Under the pieces are notes generated by a model. That model ran no database searches. It was not told the origin of the DNA and saw nothing but the letters and a program-made list of their open reading frames with translations. Both the position numbers and the translations under genes were made by a program. Of a stretch of 64,000 nt of DNA, positions 33,694 to 45,500 are shown piece by piece (positions within the stretch are counted from its first letter, which is position 1; each line of letters starts with the position of its first letter). Source of the DNA: Elysia chlorotica (taxonomy: Eukaryota; Mollusca; Gastropoda; Plakobranchidae); the NCBI GenBank assembly GCA_003991915.1, contig RQTK01000516.1, forward strand, positions 187,318 through 251,317, written 5' to 3'.

Positions 33694-36600
33694 CTAAGAG
33701 CCTTCCCCTGTAGACACGTGCAGGTTCGGAGAGTCATGTCCACTGACACTGTCTAACGCCCGCACCAATATGCTGTGCTGATCTGCAGGAATGTTCTGGG
33801 CACCGGTCAGCTGCTCCACCAAATCCACCTCTTGAAGCTGGTGCTGCTGGTGGCGAGATGATCTTTGGCTGATGAGAATGGTGGATGCAGCTCCCTGTTG
33901 TTGTTGTTGTTGATTATGATGTTGTTCATGTTGGAGATTTTGCTGCAGGAGAATCAGCTCATCGGCAACCGGCACTGTACCTAAATGTCGTTCATGGTTG
34001 TTTACAGTTGTGTCGGTCTGCTGCAGGGAAATCGCCAACTCAGAGGCATGCGGCTCTGATTGCTGGTGGTCTTCACATCCATCCAAGTGAAGAGCGGTGA
34101 CATGCTGATTGTCTTGACTGCCCTTCATGCCCACTATTTGCTCTAGGTCGGGCAGCGACTGGGCTTGAAGGATAAACGTAGTGGCGGCTGAGCTAGTGCC
34201 CTGATGAAGCGGCGGAGAAGGCTGACCACAGATCTGAATGCCTGTCAGTGGCGATGAAGAGGAGGTAACGATCCCGCTGCCGTAAGGGTATTCAGTGTTT
34301 ATGCTCATGCCAAATTGACTAGCAAGTTGAGAGTAGTAAAGCATAGAGGGCCATGTTGGAATATTTTTGCCCTCTGTCGATCTTCCCTCAAAATATTGGA
34401 TATGACTAGGTGTCAACATGTTGCTGGCATGACTAGACTGTTGAGTCAAACTGTCAAAGCTTGCCTGGCTGATCATAGATTGCGTTGAGGGAATTGTGAA
34501 TGAAAGTGGGCTAGAGCTGGGAAGAATCTCGCCTACCTGAGTTTGATGTTTCTGAGAATGGTGTTGCTGCTGTTGTTGAAGAAAACTACTGGAAGGAACA
34601 AGAGTTGCTCGAGTCGGATCAATCGTGTTGCTCTGCGGTATGCCAGCATCACCAAGCCCCACGACAACTCCGCCTCCTTGAATGGTGACAACTCCAGGCG
34701 GCATCTCGTATTTTACAAGTTTATGAAAGTTATCATGTAACGGTTCCTGACTGTGATGGACGGACTTGTCGAAGATAGTGTGCTCAATATGATTAATATG
34801 ACTATTTGCAGTAGCATTATCGTTGTTATGATCGTCATTGTTGTCCCGTGGAACAAGATGCTGTGTGATCGGTTCCCATTGGGTGGGCTCGACATATTTA
34901 TGACTAAGGACATGGGAACCCACTCTTAAATCTGAATTATTCACCTCTGATGTCATGATTATTTGGTTACTTTGCACGGAAATTGAAACATTGCCATTTT
35001 CCTTTGGCTTAACTTCGTTCACTTGCTTCAGTTTACTGGCTAATGATTGCTGGGATGTTTCAGGGGGTGCAATGACATTGCCTTGTTCATCCAAAAGAGC
35101 CACTCTTCGTGGATAAGTTCTACAGAATGCGCGACTCGGACCTTTATTGCTTATTATACAAGTCTGTGCTCCTCCAACAGCTTTTACAAAAAGCTCATTT
35201 TTGGCTCTCTCGGCTTCATTTTCATCATCCTCTACACCGATTTTTTGCACTAGATATTCGTTTTGAGGTTTCACTGTACACACAATATCCTCTCTCCAGG
35301 CTTTCGCATCCTTGTTAATTTTGTGAACTAAAATTAGGTGCCTCCTAATAATTGATGCATCAGTGAATAAACGGCCACAGTGCTTGCAGACAAATGGCTT
35401 CTCTCCCTTGTGTACTCTTTCGTGCCGTTGCAAAGCCTGCTTCTGAGTAAATCCGCGACCACACTCGGTGCAAACAAACATCTTTTGTTGACGATGGATA
35501 CGCATGTGCATCTTAAGCCCTGATCGTTGACTGAAACCTTTCTGACAGTGTTTGCACCAAAAATGTTTCGACTCTTCATGGGTGAATCTGTGATCTCTCA
35601 GGGCCGATTCATATGAAAAAGATTTCCCACATATTTCGCAGACATGTGGCTTTACACCAGTATGAGCGTTGGTGTGCTCGGTTAAAGAATGGCGTGTAGT
35701 GAAACTTTTGCCGCATGTGGCACACAAATAACTTTTCTTTTGACCTAAGTGAACGTCCTTTATGTGGCATTCTAAGATGTAGCGATTACAAAATGTTTTC
35801 GAGCATTGCTCGCATGTTACTTTGGGTTTTTCGTAGGCAACGTCATGTGTTTTTCTGTGCTCTAACATGGCCTTCTTCACTTTGTACATCTTTCCGCAAA
35901 CATCACAGCAGTGCTGGGGCTCTGTGTGTGAAGCTCGATGTCGAAGCATGTAAGTCTTACTGAGAAAAACTTTGGGGCACAAGTCGCACGTTATAGGGGC
36001 CACCTCGTGATTCTTTACGCGGTGTGTGTTGAGTTTGGACCTCTTGTTTGTAACAAAGCTGCACTCTGAGCAAGGGAATTCTTTGACTGCAGCTTCGCCG
36101 TGTTGCTTCGGCCTTCCCCTCTTTCTATGCGACGATGCATCACTATCTTCTGTCTTCTCTTCCTTGATGTCATAAGGCGGTGTGTATTTCCGCTTTCGGG
36201 CTGAAACTCTGCGCTTAGAATGTCTTCTGTTACAATCTCCCGCGTCATTTTCAGCGTCTTCGACATGTTTCGTAGCGGCTTCAAGATAAGCACTATCATC
36301 TTTACCTACCTCTCCATTTTCAAAATCCTTGACGTCTTCGTGTCTGTTGACTGCATCTAAAGATTTCAATCCTCTAGAGTCTATGTGTTTTATCTCACTT
36401 GACACAGCATCTGTAATGATATCACAACTATCGGCGGGCTCTAACCCATCCTCCAAATCCTCAACATCCTTGTTTTTTATTTTCCTCGTACGTTTCGTAG
36501 ATTTCTTAGGCTTTGAATGTTTGATTTTACCCTGTGTGGTTTTTAATACACCTGATGCCTCTATGAAACTGCTTGTCTCAATAGGATTTTCCGACGAAAG

Positions 36601-37253
36601 CCTTGATCCATATAAAGATAATGATGTAACAAGATGATTGTAGGCCTTTTCCATATTAATCCAAAAACCCTGAAACATAAAATTAAAAAAGCGTGATCAA
36701 TAAAGATGTTGCCTTCGGTAAAACCTAATGCAAATAGTTTTAACCTTAATATTGATGAATAATGACTTTTTGAAAAAATTCCCAGCTTATAGATAAAAGT
36801 GATCGAGTATTAATTTCAAATTTTCAATAGCAATTCGATGTGGCCCTATAAAGTTGACTGTTCGTAATAAGGAAAAAAAATTCTTTCAAATTTATTATGA
36901 GATGAAATCGTTGCAAACAGGGTTTAAAAAAACAACAACAAGTAAAGACCCGGTAATGCAGTGCTTTGCCTAATTATTATTATTCCATTTCTAGTTCAAT
37001 AGTCAAAACTAAAGCATGATGCTACACCAGTGAGCAGGCTATTTCAAATAGATGTGACATTCCCGTCAAACCAATTGAAATTGTTTTGAAAACTGTTGAC
37101 GTAAGATTATCGATGGATCCTCTATGTACATGCCCTTAAGACCTAATGTAGAATATTCTAATCTGGAGACAAATCAAGAGGCTATTCTGTACGTATGTCA
37201 TTGGAAATACGTGTATTTAGCGTATTAGAGACGCGAAAAAAGAGACAACAAAG

Positions 37254-37285
<32 letters not shown>

Positions 37286-38021
37286 AATATAAAAATCATC
37301 TTTATATATATTATTATTATATCAGTGTGCATATAAACAGCACAGTACAGAAACGGCGCTCATGAAAGTTAATTTTGACCTTACCAAAGCTACAGAGTCC
37401 GGACATGTGTCCGTATTGGCGGCTTTTTGGCGCACCTTGATTTATTTGCTGCCTTCGACAAATTAATTCGATCGTGTAATTTTAATTAAACGACTTGAAT
37501 CTCTTTTCCATGGTTCAAGAGAATATGTGTGGCGATTCCGGAATTAGTCTTTCTCAAAATTCACCAATCCGGAAAATCTACACAGCTTTTGCTAGTGATA
37601 GGCAACTTCCCCTAATCCCCATATAAAATTAACATGAAGTACAGTTTATCGCCTAAAAATACACACAACAATTGTTCTAAGAAGAGACATAGACAAACAC
37701 AGACAGAGCGATAAGAAAAAGAGGGGAAAAGAAAGATGAGGACGGACAGAGAGAGGGGTGCAGGGAAATAGTGTGTATGTAAGACAAAGGGAGTTTTGTT
37801 GAGTTGATTTAACGTCCAGCGTCAGCACTTTATAGGCTATATTGTGGACGGTCCCCAGGACTGGCGTCTGGCAATTTTATGTGCTGTCACACACGAGACA
37901 GGGCGGGGATACCATGACTCATGTCTCAGCCGGTCACATTAAACTGAAGACAAAGTGAGAAAGAAAGGGTATGAGATGGTCTGGGAGTGAAAGAAGTGTC
38001 AAGAGAATGAAAGAGAGAGAG

Positions 38022-38066
<45 letters not shown>

Positions 38067-38222
38067 CGAGAGATAGCGGGTGAGAAAGAGAGAGGTGGGA
38101 GATGAAAAAATTCAGAAAATCGAACGAATATTTACCTTCAAAGCGCCTTATATTATTACACGTACCCGATTATCGATTCAGTCTTTATTTCATGCGTGCG
38201 TGTGTGTATGAGTGAGTGTGTG

Positions 38223-38271
<49 letters not shown>

Positions 38272-40859
38272 TGGTCAAGGACGCCAATGGGCGAAGAGCA
38301 TATTAGATCTTGAGCTAAACAATGCAAGGTCTAGGGTATTTCTCCAGTCATGCACATAGTTTGTACCTGAGAGAGCAAAACGATAGAGAAGAGAGAGAGG
38401 TAGAATCATGGGTGCAAGCAGGCTTAGTCAGTTTGGTCTGGAAGCAGAGGTCTGAACTCAACATTACCTGCAGATGATCTCTGTTTACAAAGTTTTTTTG
38501 CCACCCCATTGTAGACATGGAAATTAAGGTTCTGATAATAAATACATGTACCTTACTTTTAAAAACTAATTGTCTGAAGAGAGTTCTATAAAATTAGGTG
38601 TCGCTCAAGGCTCTGTGTTGGGTCCCATCCTGTTTTCTCTCTACTCTCAACCACTTGACTTACCCTCGTTTTAAAATAACAATTTCATTTACCACCATTA
38701 TGCTGATGACACTCAGCTCCATAAATCTGTTAATCAATATGAATTCCTTCCCTCCCATACAAATTCTCTCCATATGTGTATAAAAGATATTTCAGCCTGG
38801 ATGACATCTAACAGATAAAAACTCAACAAAGAAACGACAAAGATCATGTTAATAAGCACCCCCAATAAACTTAAGTCAACAAATTGAATATTGATCATCT
38901 TTAAACATTGGAAACGAGATCATTCACATAAACTAAGTTAAAAATTCAAATCTCACTGTCAATCATCAAATTTCTCATATATGTCAGAAAAATTTTCTAT
39001 ATGGAATTAAGACGAATTTCGCAAATAAGACATTACTTAAATACACAAGTATACATGTATGACTTTAGTGTATTAAAAATTGTCTAGACTAGACTATTGT
39101 AACTCTCTAATAGCCGCAGCCATGGAAACTAAATTGAATCAACTGCAGAAAATCCAGAACAACGCTTCTAGACTAGTAAAAAAGATTAATACAGGAGAGT
39201 CCATAACACCAATATTAAAAGAATTTCACTGGCTACCGTTGCGTCAAAGAATGAATTAAAAGTAAGCATCTATAACTTCCCAATGTCTTTATGACCCAAA
39301 ATTTTCTATACTTGCAAGATTTAGTAAAAACAAATGTTCCCGCTAGATCTAGGAAACTTAGATCAGCAAGCTCAAATCTGCTGGTAAAACCAATCTAGTT
39401 AATTCTATGGCCAACGATCATCCTTGTCCAGAGAGCTCAAATTGGGAATAATCTTCCAGTACATCTGAAAGTGTTCCATTCCTTTTCGACATTTAAATCT
39501 AAATTAAAAACATACTTTTTCCGACAGGCATTTTGAAATCGGCTTTAAGAAACCTTTTCAATCATATATCTATTTGCATTTATGAAATGAGAAGAAAATG
39601 GAATGGAATTTGTATGTATTACACTGATTTAGTAATTTGGCATATATACAAGTGAAGTTCTTATAATTGCTATTTTAATGCATATTTATTTTTGTTGTTT
39701 CTTTAGTACTTTATCAATGTACTGTTTTAGGAAAACTAGCACATTTTAAATTTATAGCACATACCTATAACTACGTAAACATTTCATTTATAATACATCA
39801 ATTATCATGTATGTTTATTGTAAAGCGCTCTGATCATGTATTTTTTATTGTAAAGCCTTCTGAGCCTAAGTAATTTCTATTATTATTATTATAACTATAA
39901 ATATAAAGAGGAGAAACACAATCAGGCGTATAGACATTCCAAAATGCCAGACATGAATCTTGCGACCCGTCCACACAAAAAACCTATATATACATTTATT
40001 GTGATGAAGTTGGGCGGAAAACCAACTCAATGTCTTTTTTTAAATTTTTTTTATCACATTTATTGAAGGAAAAAATGTGAATGCAGTTATCATGGTGTAA
40101 TATAACAGTATTGTTTTTAAAATCTTTTATTTTTTTAAAAGTTTTTTATTTTATTTTTATTCTTTTTTGGGGCGGGGGCAGGTTTGCTTCTTTTTTGTTT
40201 TTTATGTGGATCTAGAATATAGATCTAGATCTATTGGTATTTTACTATTAGATGTTTATTTATTATATATGGTAATTTATTGAGATGAAAGGAGCTTTTT
40301 TCGTCTAGGATTGAGGAATCCTAAAATGTGTGATTCGCATGCTAATCTAGATTAAATAATAATAGATTTATAATCTAGATCTATTTCTCAGCGTAAGTCT
40401 AGATCTAGATCTATATCTACATGTAAACCTGTATACTTTGGCTTGAGGTTCTACAAGTATCCGCCATATATATTCACGTTTACAGTACTTAGAAACTGAA
40501 CTGGACCCGTTCAATTCATTTTGAAAAGGGGATGGCAAGTCAATAAATACAGTATTATCCGTGTCGTTTAGAGTTGTAGAAAAGATTTTTATCGGTAAAC
40601 AGCATTCATGAGCTAACAGGTTATACCCCTGCTTACTACTTTACAAAACAAAATTACAGTAAAATAGTTGCATTACCTTCAATCTGTAATTCTTGGAGGG
40701 GCTCACACCCTTCATATTTTCATCTAGATCTACCACAGAAACACCAGCATCATTGCAAACTCTTTTCAGCATAGAATCAAAATCAAAGTCCTTTGGAAAT
40801 TTCATGATCAAATAATCGTCAATATCAGCTTCAACGTTGCAAAATATTGTATCCATCAT
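33694..40859 (-). CDS. C2H2 zinc-finger protein with nine fingers, AT-hook-like motif and Gln/Ser-rich tail (2 exons, 1052 aa)
   Basis: Modelled exons: 40859-40677 and 36669-33694. The first ends KNYRLK at a GTAATG donor in phase 0; the second begins after TATGTTTCAG and stays open in the same phase (GFWINMEKAYNHL). If the first exon is not used, translation would start at Met 36654 and give 986 aa. In the long model an N-terminal segment of about 85 residues (FDFDSMLKRVCND, MEKAYNHLVTSL) precedes basic and acidic linkers, KRGRPKQ (AT-hook-like, about 245), then nine consecutive C2H2 fingers (about 259-510), most with short linkers of the TGxKPxxC type. A long Gln-, Ser- and His-rich C-terminus resembles a regulatory tail. 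It is presumably a nuclear DNA-binding regulator. I do not recognise a specific orthologue. Confidence 0.8.
36670..37386. other. Intron sequence of the zinc-finger gene
   Basis: AT-rich with a (TA)n tract at about 37255-37277 and an ATTATTAT tract near 37310. Nothing else is recognised. Confidence 0.6.
37387..37450 (-). promoter_or_regulatory. Possible alternative non-coding first exon of the zinc-finger gene
   Basis: On the minus strand a GC-richer stretch containing AAAAGCCGCCAATACGG runs into CTTTG|GTAAGG, a good donor, about 700 bp upstream of the acceptor at 36670. Use of this exon would start translation at Met 36654. There is no transcript evidence. Confidence 0.25.
37801..37950 (-). 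mobile_element. SINE copy, truncated
   Basis: GAGTTGATTTAACGTCCAGC, then TATAGGCTATATTGTGGACG, then CTGGCGTCTGGCAATTTTAT, then CACACGAGACAGGGCGGGGA and GTCTCAGCCGGTCACATTAA. It stops before the tRNA-like head. It lies in the long intron of the zinc-finger gene. Confidence 0.8.
38015..38270. repeat. (GA)n microsatellites
   Basis: Two nearly pure GA arrays at about 38020-38062 and 38230-38265, separated by unique sequence. Confidence 0.9.
38575..39560 (+). pseudogene. LINE (CR1-like) reverse transcriptase remnant
   Basis: Plus-strand frames show GVAQGSVLGPILFSLYS, then HYADDTQLH (the RT catalytic YADD box), then LDYCNSLIAAAMETKLNQLQ, NNASRLVKK, ILKEFHWLPLRQR and finally TFKSKLKTYFFRQAF with a stop. 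The order and wording are those of the second half of a non-LTR retrotransposon RT. Several frameshifts and stops make it non-functional. It sits in the intron of the zinc-finger gene on the opposite strand. Confidence 0.85.
39561..39895 (+). repeat. LINE 3' UTR and short-repeat tail
   Basis: AT-rich sequence follows the LINE stop codon and ends in a TATTATTATTAT tract near 39880-39890, which fits a LINE 3' end. The duplicated phrase ATGTATTTTTTATTGTAAAG / ATGTTTATTGTAAAGCGC lies just before it. Confidence 0.5.
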
Positions 40860-41410
40860 TCTGCATTTCTATCTTGACAGTGAGGCTGCACATGAATGCT
40901 TTACGAGTGTAAAATTTTCGTGTCAACAATTCGCAATCTTTCAGCACTTCACTCAACTGATTATGGCAACAAATGTATTTCAGGAGCAAAAGAGTTTCGA
41001 AATCCTACTACGGAGAACATTTATTTATTTATCGAACTCCTTAACAAATCTTATCGATACATGTATTGATGACCTACTCGGTAGACCACACAGATTATGG
41101 TGGAACCACAGATTTAACTCTCGGAACCCGAGCATTCGCAGTGTGCGGCCGGTAAAATCTCAAAATGTGACAGAAAAACAAGAACAACAACAACAACAAC
41201 AAAACCCTCTTCCCACTTATAAATATAATTATCTAAAACCATCCGTCAAAACACGGGATGCGCATGCGGGCTTAAAGAGTTAAGAGCCTAAAAAAAAAGA
41301 AGGAAAAAAAAAGGACGTTGATACACTTATCTAATAGCCTCGGTGTATCAAAGATCCCCTATTTGGGATAAAGAACACAAGTTACATTGTAACAGAAATG
41401 TTATAGACAG
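40860..41410. promoter_or_regulatory. Upstream region of the zinc-finger gene
   Basis: Directly precedes the proposed start codon at 40859 on the minus strand. A CAA repeat is present at about 41185-41202. A 148-residue plus-strand frame here has no recognised features and is probably spurious. No TATA box is obvious. Confidence 0.3.
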
Positions 41411-41420
41411 TTGAGGTGAG

Positions 41421-41645
41421 TTGAGTTGGTTTAAAGTCCAACATCAGCACTATATAGGCTATATTGTGGATGGGCCCCAAGACTGACGTCTGATAATTTT
41501 ATGTGCTGCCACACAGGGCGGGGATGCCATGACTCCTGTCTCAGCCGGTCACATAAAACTGACACGGACCCAACCGTAAGCGAGCGAAATCGCCAGGGCT
41601 CGAAGCTGGTCCTTTTGAGTCGGAAGCCGACATACTGTGGCAGGA
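41421..41645 (-). mobile_element. SINE copy, nearly full length
   Basis: Contains the body (TTGAGTTGGTTTAAAGTCCA, TATATAGGCTATATTGTGGA, GACTGACGTCTGATAATTTT, GGGCGGGGATGCCATGACTC) and then the tRNA-like end with a degraded B box (CAGGGCTCGAAGC) and CTTTTGAGTCGGAAGCCGA. The orientation is minus. Confidence 0.8.
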
Positions 41646-41779
41646 AACCACAACAGAGATGCAATAGGCTAATTTTGCCTAGCCGGCACACCCAGAATCA
41701 GAGTCTAGGCGTGTACTCTGTGGGATTAACACCAATCATGTATACACGCGCGGATTTAAAGTAGATACTTTAAGGCGTC

Positions 41780-42150
41780 GATAAGTTCACGCTTCACCCT
41801 GCGGGCGGCCTGAATTGTTTTTCCATTCTGATAAAGCCGAGACTGCCGAGCCCAACTTATCACTCAGCGCTCACAAGGAGCGGTGACTCTGTGGGGTTAG
41901 TTGATTTTTATACGGGTATTCCTATACCGAAATGCGCTCATCAGCTTTCGGCTTTCACCCTGTGGTCGCCTTATGGTGCCTACTGCGTTGTTCAAGGATC
42001 GGTGACTCTTGCCCCCCTTTTCTTTGCGCCGACCCTCTCCGACCCACAGATACGGCGAGCTCACTTTGTGATATATATGCCGCAAGTAGGGGCCACCATT
42101 TTACAAAGCCATCTAGGCATAGTACTAGAAATCTGTGATCCACAAGCAAC
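41780..42150. repeat. Second copy of the unidentified dispersed repeat, with internal repetition
   Basis: GCTTCACCCTGCGGGCGGCC at about 41793 and GCTTTCACCCTGTGGTCGCC at about 41951 are versions of one unit, as are AGGAGCGGTGACTCTG and AGGATCGGTGACTCTT. The second part resembles 10240-10420. I do not recognise it. Confidence 0.4.
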
Positions 42151-42561
42151 TCCAACACAAGGCTGCCGGAGAAATAGCCTTGTGGTATTTGTCCGACTAC
42201 CGGACAGATAGACACTTCCTATAATCTAGATATCTAGATCCTAGTTTTTACTTTTTAGACGGCACCGTTTTAGACTATCATGTGTATCATGTAAGCTTAT
42301 GTACAGGACTACAGGGCAGGTTATTTCTCAGTCAGATAAAAAGCACACAACAATTCAGATCTAATCTACATCTAGATGTAATCGTAATATGTTTGGCAGG
42401 TTCAAAAGCATTAAATTTGATTTAGTCTAGATCAATATCAAATCGGATCAGCAAGAGGGTCAAAATATCCATTAGATCTAGGCCCTATATTCTAGGTCTA
42501 GCTAGAAAATCGAGATTCTAGAGTAGATCCTAGCAGTCTAGTCTATCTTGATCTGAAACTG

Positions 42562-45500
42562 ATGGTTAACGATAAGGAGCACGATCCAGATCTATATTCT
42601 AAACAAAATGAATGTAACTTTTGCCAACAATTATCTGAAGCAGGAAAATCTTCAAAACCTCCCCAATTGTCGCAGAGGGGGCTGATAATGTTAGGATTAA
42701 CTGGCGCCATATTTTCTGGAATCACTGCACTGTTAGTACCATTTGTATCACCAGGTTTACGGAGGATTGCCCTGCCTTATATTCCTGCCTCACCATCCCA
42801 AGTACACAATGTCTTCTCAGTCCTCAAAAACAGGTCTGGCTCACTCCTTGACATTGGCAGTGGAGATGGCCGAGTCGTAAGTTAGATTCTAGATCTAGGC
42901 CTTAGCCTAGGGCCTAATTCTATAATTCTTCAGTGGAATTTGAAAAGCTTGAAATCCAAACTTTGATGGCATTTAGGCACCTTTTTTTTCATCTTTAGCA
43001 TTATAAGATGACTCCTATTTGTTAATATCATGGGAATAATAAAGGAAAGGCCAAAAATGCCACATCATTGCTAGATCTAAAGCAATGAATCATATTATAT
43101 CTGCTAAAGTTGCAAGTTCCAATGTAAATACCTTTGGGTCAGCCTTAAAGTTTTGTATTAAAGTATATTTAATTATAATATAGCCTAGTGACTAAATTCT
43201 TTAAAAAAAAAAAACAGTTCATTTCTTGAAAATATAATACAACTATATAATTTACACCCTCCATTTATAGGGCTTTTAAATTGAAAGAGGATTCCACTGT
43301 AGTATTTTTAAAATGAACTACATCATCACTACGATCATCGTAATCATCTTAGAAGGAACAGTCTACTCTCTTTGATTCAATCGATCACTGTAATTGATTT
43401 TCTTACTGCATCAATTAATTCCTTTTTCTGATGTCTGTGTTGGTCTTCTATATTTAATAGTATATAACTTTAAAAACTCATTAATTTGCTTATAGTAGTA
43501 TAACAGTAATAAATAGTTTGTAAGATAAAAATCGACAGAAATAGATTCATACTTTATATCTTTTTTGTGAGGACATGATACTAAAAATGTCAATACTTCT
43601 TCCCCAGACACTGTTTGCAGCCAGAAAGGGCTTTCAAGGGTATGGGGTTGAGCTAAATTTCTGGTTGGTACTGTATTCTCGATGGCAAGCATGGATCCAT
43701 GGACTGTCAAGTCAAGCCAAGTTTTTTAAAAAGGATTTGTGGAAAGTAAACATATTTTTATTAAATTAATATGTAAACTTTGAAATAATTTTAAATGTAT
43801 GAATTAAAGATCCATCATTTGTCATTATTTATATCCTTACTTTATAAATCTTTCTTTTTAGAGTTTTAAGAGAAAGCACTTTCTTAAATTATTGTAATCT
43901 ACTATTATTATACTACTACTACTACTTCTGGTCCTGGGGTAGAGCATCGACTTCTGACGCAAAAGGTCCAGGTTCGAGCCCTGGTGATTGCGCTCCCTAC
44001 TGGGTAGGTCGGTGTGAGTATAATGTGACCGGCCGAGACAGGAGTTATGGCATCCCCGCCCTGTCTCGTGTGTGGCAGCCTATAAAAATTGTCAGATGTT
44101 AGTCTTGGGGCCCATCCACATTAGCCTATATAGTGCTGATGTTGGACATAAAACCAACTCAACTCAATAATTGCATTGTATACAGGTTTTAGAAATTGGA
44201 ACAAAAAATCAGGGAATGAGTCAGAACAATAATTCATAAAATTGCAAGGAAACCCTTGCATTTCTGAAGCAAGATGTCACAAATTATTTAGATAAAGTCA
44301 AGAAACTGTGAAAGCGATGAGTTTGATTAATTATTCATAATCAAAGTTAAGTTTTAAATGATGCTCTTAATTATATTTGGTTTACGGTACAACTTAACTG
44401 CATTAGTGATTAAAGTGTAATTTTTTATTCTGTCCACAGATGGATCTATGCACATACCAAAATATTGTTGTCTTTGGAGTTGAATCAATGGTATGTTAAA
44501 AATTTATTTTCATTCCTGATTATATACAATGTACAGTAGAGTAGGGATGTGTTGAGGTTTCCCGGGTATGGGTATCAAGATCAACACAACCATAAGGAAA
44601 AATTCAAGGGGTGTAACTGTAAAATTAATGCACACGATTATTTCCCTTGTCTGATGGGGGAAAAAGGGGGAGGGGTGTAACTGTAAAATTAATACACACG
44701 ATTATTTCCCTTGTCTGATGGGGGAAAAAGGGGGAGGGGTGTAACTGTAAAATTAATACACACGATTATTTCCCTTGTCTGATGGGGGAAAAAGGGGGAG
44801 GGGTGTAACTGTAAAATTAATACACACGATTATTTCCCTTGTCTGATGGGGGAAAAAGGGGGAGGGGTGTAACTGTAAAATTAATACACACGATTATTTC
44901 CCTTGTCTGATGGGGGAAAAAGGGGGGGGGGGGGGGGGGGGAGGGGGGCAGAAGACAGAGAAGAGATTATTAGATCTAATGTGCATCCATAGCCTCTTTC
45001 AGTTTTCTACGTGACAAGCTGGGTCGGTGACACACATGGACTGTAATCAAATCAAACGATGCTAGATGATGTAGATCTATGATTTATGGCATATATATGT
45101 TTCTAACTGAACAAAGATGTTGGTGTGTACATATGGGTGTCAAGGAGGGGGAGGGGGAAAGGTTGTTTTTGTTTGGCTTTGTCTGAACGTTTGGTCAGCG
45201 AACTGTCTGTGTCAGGAACATGCACCTTGCAGTACCAGCAGTGATTTACCCCTTCCCCCATTTCTAGCTCATACACAAAGCTCTTATCGCGAGATGACAA
45301 AGTGTTGAATTTGCGTTAGTACTCGTAACATTAGAGTCTGAGACAATGAATCAGGGTGTACCGTGGTTGGTAGAAATGAAGAATGCAAGTCAGATTGGAA
45401 AAGCAACTTATCCGTCAAAATTCATTGTTAAACTTAAATGCTGGGGACAAAGAAATACATCAACAGAGATGTGAAAACCCTGAAGTTGGTGTCAACACAA

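Larger units (their letters stand above)
40200..42600. repeat. Cluster of TCTAGATC/AGATCTAGA words
   Basis: Short words built from TCTAGATC recur about twenty times, densest at 40205-40425 and 42225-42560. They run into the first exon of the zinc-finger gene (codons for DLDE) and up to the start of the methyltransferase gene. They form neither a regular tandem array nor a recognised element. Confidence 0.6.

Noticed and set aside
33885-36637. Several plus-strand frames opposite the zinc-finger exon
   Set aside because: They are antisense shadows of the zinc-finger coding sequence.
40000-40032. A further SINE copy
   Set aside because: Only about 30 bases (GTTGGGCGGAAAACCAACTC) resemble the SINE 3' end, so it is too short to call.
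41891-42215. Overlapping reading frames of 62-106 residues on both strands
   Set aside because: They fall in the unidentified dispersed repeat, and no frame has recognisable protein features.
43930-44005. A functional tRNA gene
   Set aside because: The A-box and B-box-like words belong to the head of a SINE found in several copies. The cloverleaf is not intact.
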